Of a stretch of DNA of 64,000 bases, positions 56,212 through 64,000 are shown piece after piece (position 1 is the first letter of the stretch; each line of letters opens with the position of its first letter). This stretch comes from Phymatolithon calcareum (taxonomy: Eukaryota; Rhodophyta; Florideophyceae; Hapalidiales). The notes beneath the pieces were generated by a model. That model was given only the letters and a program-made list of their open reading frames with translations, ran no database searches and was not told where the DNA came from. Position numbers and translations under genes: made by a program. The stretch covers positions 682,001 through 746,000 of the forward strand of contig OZ345371.1 of assembly GCA_977006965.1 (NCBI GenBank), written 5' to 3'.

Positions 56212-57899
56212 TTTGTATTGCAATTTTTTTAAAGCCCCGCAGTCATACTAATATTCGGGCAGGGCTTCCTCAGGTGCTGCCCTCGCTAGGGCGGCTCTAC
56301 TCTTATGTCTGGCATTCTATCTGAGACGCTAGCATGTGTTCGGTTGTTTTCATTGCTCTTCGTAACAGTTTCGAGGCGTCGCTTCTTCTTTCAGTACAGG
56401 TCTTCTTCATGCTGCATACTCTCGATGATGCTTTTGCTGAAGAGCAAAAGGTCATCTAATGCCTTCTCAGTTGCCGCTCTGTCGTCTTCCTTGAGTTCAT
56501 GGACTGACAAGTTGTGATCCAGGGTCTGCATGTGCTGTCTGACTTTGTTTCCGAATCTATCTGCCATCAGTGTGGTAGACACTTGGGGAAATCTTCCAAA
56601 GGCGTACTGAACCGCCAGTTGCCTGTGTTTCAGTTGTGGAAATTTGAGTATTGCTGGGAGTCCTCTTGTCTTGTCGTACGGAATTTTCCTCTTTCTCTTC
56701 GATTCAAGGCTCTCTCCTTCCTTTGTCATGAATGCTGATCGGAGTTCTTCTGCAGATTGGTTCGCTATTATGTGCTTCATCGCTTCATCAAACGGTTCTC
56801 TGGTTTCCATCGATGTGATGTCGTTACTTGCGGCTTGAAGCTCTTCTGAATTTCTTCTCTCTGGTACTTGCATCAGAAACTTTTCTTTCTTCGCCATGGT
56901 CCTTCTCAGAATCTTGAAATCTAGTATTTCCCGTCGATGGGAAGCAGCTTGGATTCGACATATTAGGCAAAGTCTATCCGTCTTTCCTCGTGCCAATGGC
57001 CCGAAGACTTGTCTGAAAAACGTTTGTTCAACTTCCTTGACCGCGCTCTGGACATTTTCTGTCCACGGTGTTAAGTGCATAGCGTACTCCCGGCGTGGCT
57101 GGATTAATGCCTTGTATACTTGGATGCATTTATGTATGCCAATTCTCTTCTTGAATACCCCTAGTGCACGGAGCTCGTACAGAGCGATCCTAGCCTTCTT
57201 GAGGCGTTGCAACATCAGTGTATCTGTAACCCCCTCTGGTCCTAGGGATACTCCGAGGTAGGTGACTTCCGCGACATGTGCGAGGGCCTTATTAGCCAGC
57301 TGGAATGTCACGCCCGCTGTCTCATCCGATTCAAGTATCTCGCTTTTTCCTTGTTTCGTGTTCCATGTCATCCCTCGTTCTTGGGCCCATTGAGTGGCTT
57401 TCTCTAGCAATCCCTGCAGAGCGGAAGGTGATTTCGCTAGGAGAATTACGTCGTCTGCGAAGAGGATTGAAGGAACGTCGGCAAAATCTCTGGGCACTTC
57501 TCCCATGCGTTCCGCAAACTCATCCATGAAGATGTTGTATAGACTTGGACTGAGAGGGGATCCCTGTGGTACTCCTCTGTCCACTAGAAACCAGTTCTTG
57601 TCAGTGTCTCCGATGGTTGACAACCAGGATGGTGTCAAGAATGCTTCCGTCATAGCGCATAGCTTTGGTGGCAGTACCTGTCTCATTCTGGCCACCAGAT
57701 GTTTTCTTGGGACGATGTCGTATGCAGCCTTGAGGTCCAGTACTGCTACGCGCCTTTGTTGGCCTTTCAATAGTTCCGTGGCTCTTAGGATTGCGAGTTC
57801 TGTACTTTTCCCTTTTTGGAACCCGAGTTGGAACCAATGGTTGGAGTAAACCCCGCGGAGCATACTATCTATTGCCGTTTCAATAATTTTCCTTGCATG
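56212..57899 (-). pseudogene. LINE-B copy 3, 5'-truncated, RT and tail, inserted in LINE-A copy 3
   Basis: Open from the junction to HEEDLY at 56391 (about 500 codons). RT starts mid-domain: HARKIIETAIDSMLRGVYSN, then AVLDLKAAYDIVPRKHL (motif A), DRGVPQGSPLSPSLYNIFMD (B), SILFADDVILLAKS (C), MTWNTKQGKSEIL, VTYLGVSLGPEGVTDT. Then ALIQPRREYAMHLTPWTENV, LCLICRIQAASHRREI, and the conserved tail FPQLKHRQLAVQYAFGRFPQ. The 3' UTR ends in an A-rich tail at 56212. The 15-bp duplication AACCACCGGTAGATT lies at 56197-56211 and 57900-57914. The 5' fingers and any ORF1 or endonuclease are missing. Confidence 0.85.
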
Positions 57900-57914
57900 A
57901 ACCACCGGTAGATT

Positions 57915-59320
57915 GTTCGAATCAGTTGGTATCTCGAGCGATCTTCCCTCTTCTGCCTTTGCCCATAACTCAATTATTTCTTTTCGTCGCCCTTTCTTTG
58001 AGATTGAGCCCTCCTCCGCTTTATCGAGAGCTTGCTGCAGATCTTCATATATCTTGAGGCACTCTATGTCCTTGGTTGCCTCCTTAATGTCTTCATCTCT
58101 CCCAGAATACTCATCTGCCTCAACGAGGCGCTTCTTTTGTCTCACTAGACTCGCAGAAAACCTTTCTGCTTCGTGTCTTCTCCTCATGCTGGTGGTTCTA
58201 GTCGGCACAGAACTCGCATTCTACCATGGTGGTGCTGGGCATATGTCCCAAAAACATTCATGAAGAATAAACCTTCTGCAGATTAGATTGCTGATTGTAA
58301 TCGCTTTGTCAGTGGCGTCACGTGGAGCATACGCCCTCTTTGGCAAAATAAGCGACTTGAAGATTCCAATTCATGTCACAGGCTGAAAGTCTCGAACATT
58401 GACTCCAATATCCCGCAGTTTGTGTATGCACCCCACTGCTTTTCGTACTCATTATAACGCCATGTCTTCTGTTACGCCTTTGTGGTTCATGCTTATACCG
58501 AGATACGAGAGCCTCCATGCTTGATGAAGAACTCGACCCGCAATGTGGAAGGTGTGTTTCGGAAGTCCCTTGTATTGAAGGATCTCGCTCTTTCCTGGCT
58601 TTGTGTTCCAGCTCATACCATTTTCCTTCTCCCAGGTCGTCGCTATATCAAGCAGCTTCTGCATTCCTTCTCCATCCTTTGATTGCAGCTGGACATCGTC
58701 AGCGAACAGTTGCGCTGGATTATCAGAGACGTCGCTGGGAACCTTGGAGACCGCTTCCGCGAATGCGTCCATGAAGATATTGTACAGGCACGGGCTCAGT
58801 GCGGACCCTTGAGGTACTCCTCGATCGATAATACACCATGTTCTTGTATCATCGCGTGCTGACGAAACCCATGAGGGTTTCAGAAGATATTCCACCATCC
58901 TTGTTATTTCGTCGGGTAGCTTTTGCTCGAGTCTTTTCATGAGGATGTCTCGTGGAAACCTGTCATATGCTGCAGAGAGGTCATGAACCGCGAAAAAAGG
59001 ATGCCCATCTTTCATGGCACGTTTTGCACGAAGTACCGCAATATATGTGCTATTGTCTTTTCGGAACCCTAGCTGGTCACTGTTAAAGCAGTAGTGTTCC
59101 CTTATGTATGAGTCGAGTGTGGAATCGATGATTTTCCTGGCTTGACTTAATAGCGATATAGGTCTGTAGTTCGCTGCAACATGAGATGGGCCTTTTTTGT
59201 ACAGAGGGATCAGAGTAGCTTGACGCCACGCTCGTGGAAGATATTTGAGCCTCCGACATGTCTCCCATCAGGCTAACAATATACTCATTCCGACTTCCTT
59301 ATTCGCATGCATCATTTCTG
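57915..59320 (-). pseudogene. LINE-A copy 3, RT section
   Basis: Blocks on the minus strand: WRQATLIPLYKKGPSHVAAN, AVHDLSAAYDRFPRDIL (motif A), DRGVPQGSALSPCLYNIFMD (B), QLFADDVQLQSK (C), LSYLGISMNHKGVTEDMAL, then stops and shifts (58320-58450). It reopens through RRRHEAERFSASLVRQKKRL, DIKEATKDIECLKIYEDLQQ and IPTDSNNLPVV, where LINE-B begins. Because that last part is in frame with the inserted LINE-B, the two form one 605-codon ORF (58208-56391). Confidence 0.8.
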
Positions 59321-59642
59321 TCAGATCCTCACTAGTGGGCTGGATAGTCAGTAGACAGCCCTAGTCTGCCCTCTCCAGCCACATGTATGATCGCTAACCC
59401 ACTATAAGTACTACCGCTCTCATCTAAGTAAAGCCTTAGTCATCCTTCAGTGCTAACAGGTTACGGGCCTATACGCTTAATCACTGACCAACACGGAAAC
59501 GTTTGCCACACACGCCTCCAGGCGACCCAAGCGGCACCCCACCAAGCCCGCACCAAACTGTAAGGAGAGCACGAGCTCTGGAAGTGACGCCCATTCGTCA
59601 TCGCCCCATTCTCAACCGCAGACTCCCCCTTGCTCTCAACCA
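59321..59642. mobile_element. 322-bp insertion in LINE-A copy 3, possible solo LTR
   Basis: Splits the LINE-A frame between PDGVA and EMMHANKE. TCTG occurs on each side (59317-59320 and 59643-59646), and its removal restores the reading. The inserted sequence starts TCAGATCCTCACTAG and ends GCTCTCAACCA, with a TATAAGTA box near 59402. It carries no ORF of note. The ends are not TG...CA, so the solo-LTR reading is tentative. Confidence 0.55.
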
Positions 59643-59646
59643 TCTG

Positions 59647-60305
59647 CCACTCCGTCAGGGCCGACAACCTTCCCTTTTGGTGCTCGGATGAATGCCCTAT
59701 TAATGTGCCTTCTCATTGCCCTGTTGACTTTAAAAGTCTTTAGTGGAGCTCCTATTGCCTTGTTCGACCCTTTCCTTCTTATTTTTGACTTCATAATTTT
59801 GCTTGCAACGTTGGCGGCCTCAGTGGGACCCAGCTCCTCCACTCCGTCAAGGTATTTTTCAAATTGCTCACGCTTCGCTTTTCTTACTTTCTTGTGGATT
59901 TGTGCCTTAATTTCTCGGAGGGCAAGAAGGTCATTTTCAAGCACGGTTCTTTTGTAAAACTTGTACAATCGAGTTCGCTTCTTGGTTAGTTTGTCGATCT
60001 CATTGTTCCAAAAGGTCTTGAATCTTGACGGCCTGGGCCTAGAGGACGTCCATGGCTATATAAGATTCTTCGAAAACCTTTCGTACCATTTGTCCAGGTC
60101 TCGTTTGCGATTGCAGGCTTTTAGTTGCTCCAGCATCATCTGCGCCCACTTGGACATTTCTTCTTTTGCCTTTGCTGCTTTTGCTACGCTTCGCCTGGCG
60201 GACTTAGAAACAGCTTTCTGTCTTTTCCCAGGAACAATCCTGTTGTTGATGGCTCTCGTCGCAATATTGTTGAACTTTGCCCAAGATTATGTCATGCAAA
60301 TCAGA
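59647..60305 (-). pseudogene. LINE-A copy 3, region upstream of RT
   Basis: Minus frame with a basic, helical N-terminal region: KRTVLENDLLALREIKAQIH, KKVRKAKREQFEKYLDGVEE, ASKIMKSKIRRKG, RHINRAFIRAPKGKVVGPDG. Upstream (60300-59970) it keeps KAVSKSARRSVAKAAKAKEE, MSKWAQMMLEQLK and DLDKWYERFSKNL in another frame. This linker between endonuclease and RT is typical of LINEs, but no endonuclease is present: the copy ends at about 60305, head to head with LINE-A copy 4. Confidence 0.65.
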
Positions 60306-60310
60306 GAGAC

Positions 60311-61258
60311 TGCATAAACAACACTGGAGTTACAGACGATACAGCAATGTCTAGAGTGCGGAAAGCGGTTGGATGCATCCACAAACTAAGGCAGAGTGGC
60401 GTTAATGTCAGTGTTTTCCACCGTGAGATATGCATCAGGATTTTCAAGTTATTCTCCCCAAGTGGGAATATGGAAGTCATCTGACTCCGATGACGAAGCG
60501 TTTGCTATCAGCAATTGAGCCATCAGAAGGTCTTTTTTACAAGTATGTCTTCGGGAAATATGCGGAGCATCGAAAAAATCGAGTGAGAGTTTTTTTCAAT
60601 TGAACTTTATTTAAAAGCCTCACAATGTTACGAATATACGGGCAAGGATTCCTCAGTTGCTACCGTCCAGTGTGTAGACCGTTGAAACCTACCGTCTGCC
60701 ATAGGCAGTGGGGATTTTCGAGCATTTTTCTGAAGTATGGTCCTTCGTGCTTAAGCCTTAGTACTAATAACCTAAGTCAGTGATCGCGGAGCACGGATCC
60801 GAGTGAAGCTATTTTCGCCCTGTCACCCAAGCGAGAATATAATCGAATGAGAGTGCTCTGTCGGCAAGATAGTCCCGAGGTGAGGAGGACTCACCAAGCG
60901 GAAAGGTTTGCTTTAAGCCTGTTAAAACGGAAAACGTACCTGGAACAGGCAGAAGAATACTGAGGAAGACAGGAGGATATGGCAGAAGTATTGAAGGACA
61001 TTAACTATCTCAGAAACGAGTAGCACCTCAGCAAAGCATTGAAAAAAGCAGAAGAAGACAAAATGTCAAAGAAGCGGCGATTAGAAGATGCAATCCAAGT
61101 GCGGCAAAAATGCGAAGAGGATCGCTCAGTGAAAATCCCGATAAACAAGCCTAAGAAGTTTCCAGGAGTGTTACAAATAAGGGACAGGACGACAAGGCTA
61201 AGACTGATTTTTAAAAGAGCTCCGTTGTGGAGGAAATCAATCCTCGGTGTGTTGGAGG
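60311..61258 (+). pseudogene. LINE-A copy 4, RT thumb to tail
   Basis: Plus strand, decayed. It starts at NNTGVTDDTAMSRVRKAVGC; then ICIRIFK, LLSAIEPSEGLFYKYVFGKY, an interruption (60590-60849), MRVLCRQ, RTHQAERFALSLLKRK, KKAEEDKMSKKRRLEDAIQV, and the tail RDRTTRLRLIFKRAPLWRKS. It breaks off at SILG near 61258. A second, partly overlapping LINE-A tail follows at 61615. Confidence 0.7.
60590..60849 (-). mobile_element. LINE-B copy 4, 3' fragment inserted in LINE-A copy 4
   Basis: Short insertion whose plus-strand left end, TTTTTTTCAATTGAACTTTA then TTTAAAAGCC, ACGAATATACGGGCAAGG and ATTCCTCAG, matches the LINE-B 3' UTR at 56213-56270 (TTTTTTTAAAGCC, ATATTCGGGCAGGGCTTCCT). The flanks AATCGAGTGAGAG (60577-60589) and AATCGAATGAGAG (60850-60862) form a 13-bp duplication with one change. 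Confidence 0.7.
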
Positions 61259-61614
61259 AATAAGTTTTTCTGTTCTATCGCGAACTTCAGGCTCAAGGTT
61301 TCGTTTTGAGCCTCATCGTGTCTTCAGATTACAGAGACACAGGCCACGTGTCCACTCGGTATTACGGCGCGCGGCTAACGTATCCTTTTACTTACAGGAT
61401 GACGTGCAAATGCGCCGATGTATGGAGCGCGAACTTCATGTTCGCTCGCTTGTCACCTATTGCGCATCTGCTGAATTGTACTTGTGTTAGTTACTGCGCG
61501 GAAGTAACCCACGCGTATGTAGCACGTTTGAAACAGAGTTATCAGCGCCTACTCAACCTTGCAGTATACTGCAGGGTGCTGCTGATACTCGAAGATTGGA
61601 TCTAGAGCTTTTGT
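61259..61614. other. Insertion or breakpoint between two LINE-A fragments
   Basis: Starts TGTTGGAGGAATAAG (about 61248), at the point where LINE-A copy 4 loses homology. Contains an 87-codon plus frame of no known type. No duplication found at its ends. Confidence 0.35.
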
Positions 61615-61960
61615 AGGTTTGCTCAGGACAGTACAAATAAGGGATAGAGCTTGCGTCTCAATAAAATCGGCACTCAGCAAAGAAAACCGCAACACATCGG
61701 TTACTTTCTACATGGTAGCCCCGGGATCTTGAAGTACCCGAACAAAACTATTTCGGACCCGGCGCTGAAATTGAGCTTATTGCACTTCAACGCATACTCG
61801 GGTCTAAGATGATGGACAAAGAGACTTAATATGAATGCAAAGAGTAACTCGAACTCTCATATGGATAGAAACTCGAATCAAGGAAATGTTAGGAAAATAG
61901 AATGCGGTAAGTTAGAAGTAATTGAGAAGCTGCCCCGTTACTCACAGGGAGGTCTTAAGC
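61615..61960 (+). pseudogene. LINE-A copy 5, C-terminal tail fragment
   Basis: AGTACAAATAAGGGATAGAG matches the VQIRDR block. After a diverged stretch, 61748-61830 reads NYFGPGAEIELIALQRILGS, the LINE-A tail, then a stop. CCCGTTACTCACAGGGAGG (61937-61957) resembles the LINE-A 3' UTR start. Too short and damaged to be functional. Confidence 0.55.
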
Positions 61961-62481
61961 CAGAGGTAGGTTTTGATATTTCCGCCAGATCGTGTCGAAA
62001 TCGACCACGCTAACATACAAGAACGATAGACCCTGTTTTTGGCCCAATGGCCTTCGCAAAGTTGCCCCAAGCGTCTGCAGATGCGTTGGTAGCTGTGGAG
62101 CCCCAGGGGTTTTTTTGGTCCTCGCGTGGATTGCCCAGATGAGGTCCCAGTGCCCAATGAGGTGGTGGGTAGTGCCCGAATCATAATCAATAAGCAAGCG
62201 CCGATAACAACCAATCAGGAGCATACTATGCTGGTTCCTCTTCGCTTCGCTACGTAATATATAGCTAGAATCTAGATCCGCCAAAGTAAACCGGCGGAGA
62301 ACTTCGGTGTGCAAATCTTGCTGTTCGGTGACGTCGCCTTCAACCGCGACCACCCCGCAGGACCGTTGCCGCGATCCACTCCAAGCCCAAACCTCCTGCT
62401 CTGTCATCGCGCGTGGAAGTTGCATTGTGCAAACCACCGTGGTTGATCATCACGACCGCACTTCTTTCGTTTCGCTGCATT
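61961..62481 (-). CDS. Hypothetical 160-codon frame, doubtful
   Basis: ATG at 62437 to a stop at 61955. It contains LLIDYDSGTTHHLIG, which faintly resembles the Copia protease motif (W-x-x-D-S-G-A-x-x-H). Nothing else supports a Copia pol, and a Tyr splits the motif. Otherwise unrecognised. It lies just outside the putative LTR at 62482, so it may simply be target DNA. Confidence 0.25.
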
Positions 62482-62969
62482 TGTAGCAGAACCCAAGCAA
62501 GACCCCTATTGTGCTAAACCTTTGCATTCGTTTCCTGTTTTTGCTTTTCCGGGCGTCCACCGTGCGCCGCAAGAGCGAGCACCCCGGCTCTAAGCGCGAG
62601 CTCGCGCCCGCTGACGCCGTCCGTCAAGGACGAGCGCGCGAAGGCCAAGCCCCTAGAAGCTGTGTGTGTCGTGTTCCCGGCGAGTGCCGGAAGTTGACCG
62701 CCCGAAACCGTTTACTCATACTCACGCGCTCGTGAGCGCGACCAAGATCTTCACTAAGCCGAGGGGCTGACAGCCCCCATTCGGCATCGCCCAGCGGGTG
62801 TGAACGCATTCGTGCCTTCATCCGCTGCGAACTACCAAGCTCTGCCAAGCTACCGACTCAGTGTTTGTTGTGGTGTTTTGGTGTTGTGGGTTTTCCCATC
62901 ACAACGGGACATCGCATCTGCACTGCACACGTGACCACGTAGGCCGCACATCACTGCTGTGGCACTACA
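62482..62969 (+). repeat. Putative 5' LTR (488 bp) of an LTR retrotransposon running off the right edge
   Basis: Starts TGTAGCAGAACCC and ends GTGGCACTACA, giving a TGTAG/CTACA terminal inverted repeat. Four bases later comes a TGG-initiated sequence suited to a tRNA primer-binding site, then a leader and a long open frame. The partner LTR would lie outside the window, so the boundaries rest on the ends and the PBS only. Confidence 0.5.
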
Positions 62970-62973
62970 AAAG

Positions 62974-62990
62974 TGGTCTCCCGACCTAGA
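62974..62990 (+). promoter_or_regulatory. Candidate tRNA primer-binding site
   Basis: TGGTCTCCCGACCTAGA begins 4 bp after the putative LTR end. A PBS starts with TGG because it pairs with a tRNA 3' CCA. I cannot name the tRNA. Confidence 0.45.
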
Positions 62991-63072
62991 AAAAGGCGAG
63001 AACTATTTCGGTTTGGATCGGTCTCTCTCTTTACTTTTTTGTTCCCTTTCGAGTTTTTCTGATTGCATCGGC

Positions 63073-64000
63073 ATGGATTCCGGTCACTATGATGATGTCG
63101 TCAACCGAGGAAGAATTTCCATGGACCAAGTGATGGCTGCGGAATCAAGTAGAAGCACATCTACAGACGACAATGCATTTAGGGACGGAACTGAAGGGGC
63201 TGAACAGCACTCAATTCAGTACGAACACCAACCGCGGCTATCAGCCATTATGTCACAAGTTACCCATACGATGCAGAACCTCCGTCTTGACGAAGACGAT
63301 ACGTTAGCTTCTGCAACAAGACGCCACCAGGTGCAGGACATAAGTGGTCAAAATATGCATGGGACAAGTGCGATGGCCTTTACAAGCTTTCATATGTCAT
63401 CAGAGGTGCAACCAGTACCACTACCCATTCGTGACGCTTTGGCACAAAATCCCCTACCAAAGTCACCAACCGGGACACATGCATCTGTTTCACCTGCGGA
63501 GGACGAGTCCGACCGTCTTGAAAGTGGAATCCCGAAACAGCCCCGTCAGTCAGTAACACGTCACGGTCCCGGACGTAAAGTCTCACCTGGGTCTAGGCAC
63601 ATCCACACAATTCAGGACAATCCATTGCCGCAGCGCATTTCTCGACCTGTACCTACAGCTGAACGCCGCTCTCGCTCTCGCAGTCAACGGAGAGAAGCCA
63701 GACGGAAAGCAGAGGAAATGAACTGGTATCGAAGTCAGGGAATGCCACCGTTCTGTGGGTCCGGAAGAGACCCTAGCACACCGCACATCCCGCAATGGTC
63801 CATGAGGACGGACCCGCGGAGGCGTGTTTCTTTACCTTGGGCTCAGCACACAGGTCCGTCACCTCATATGGGCAGAAGTGAGGACCTACCCGGATGTTAT
63901 GCTGATCACGAGTTCGCTGTGCGAGCACGTGACCCATATTCTGTACACGCACAAAGGACACAAAGGGATCCCAACCCGTGCTTAGGACACGCACCTGATG
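63073..64000 (+). CDS. Gag-like N-terminal part of a retrotransposon polyprotein, incomplete
   Basis: ATG at 63073 (MDSGHYDDVVNRGRISMDQV) and open for 309 codons to the end of the window with no stop, the longest undamaged frame in the right edge. The product is hydrophilic and probably disordered: acidic N-terminus, Pro/Ser/His-rich middle, and an Arg/Ser block at about 200-215 (ERRSRSRSQRREARRKAEEM), followed by NWYRSQGMPPFCGSGRDPST. No zinc knuckle has appeared yet. Position after an LTR-like repeat and PBS suggests Gag; a host Arg/Ser-rich protein is the alternative. The start is the first ATG after a CT-rich leader. Confidence 0.55.
   Translation, partial: MDSGHYDDVVNRGRISMDQVMAAESSRSTSTDDNAFRDGTEGAEQHSIQYEHQPRLSAIMSQVTHTMQNLRLDEDDTLASATRRHQVQDISGQNMHGTSAMAFTSFHMSSEVQPVPLPIRDALAQNPLPKSPTGTHASVSPAEDESDRLESGIPKQPRQSVTRHGPGRKVSPGSRHIHTIQDNPLPQRISRPVPTAERRSRSRSQRREARRKAEEMNWYRSQGMPPFCGSGRDPSTPHIPQWSMRTDPRRRVSLPWAQHTGPSPHMGRSEDLPGCYADHEFAVRARDPYSVHAQRTQRDPNPCLGHAPD

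Overview
The window is eukaryotic nuclear DNA made almost entirely of transposable elements, most broken and many nested. I see no operon structure, no rRNA or tRNA gene I can support, no CRISPR array and no convincing host gene. The mix is a chromodomain Ty3/gypsy element, Copia remnants, several non-LTR (LINE) families, PiggyBac-like elements (PB), a hAT transposase, MITEs and a short non-autonomous LTR element. From memory it fits a repeat-rich algal or protist genome, for instance a red alga; the sequence alone does not prove this.

Left part (1-25.9 kb): LINE and PB debris. PB-1 (minus, about 3.6-6.46 kb) contains a 1652-bp LTR element (3690-5341) with 190-bp LTRs and a 40-bp minisatellite; removing it restores the PB C-terminus. 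PB-2 (12.70-15.83 kb) sits inside a 5'-truncated LINE-B copy and itself carries two MITEs. A hAT transposase with a single in-frame stop lies at 19.65-21.17 kb. Long stretches (0-1.6, 2.1-3.6, 16-19.6, 21.8-24.5 kb) hold nothing I recognise.

Middle part (25.9-41.3 kb): a very large inverted repeat, arms 25882-31664 and 35811-41292, around a 4.1-kb unique spacer. The arms differ by scattered substitutions and one 301-bp indel, and each carries a Copia RNase H remnant. The spacer has a fragmentary OTU-protease-like reading frame.

Right part (41.3-64 kb): three related LINE families (called A, B and C here) that share an unusual post-RT C-terminal domain. One LINE-A copy (minus, 46.59-53.76 kb) is split by a 5363-bp gypsy element (47071-52433) with 358-bp LTRs and an ATATT target duplication; the LINE frame reads straight across the empty site. 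Another LINE-A copy (55.87-60.3 kb) is split by a LINE-B with a 15-bp duplication, giving a chimeric 605-codon ORF. At the right edge another LTR element begins: a putative LTR (62482-62969), a primer-binding site and a gag-like frame open from 63073 to the end of the window.

The elements do not form a pathway. What can be read is an insertion order: LINE-A is oldest, then LINE-B and PB, then MITEs, the short LTR element and the gypsy element.
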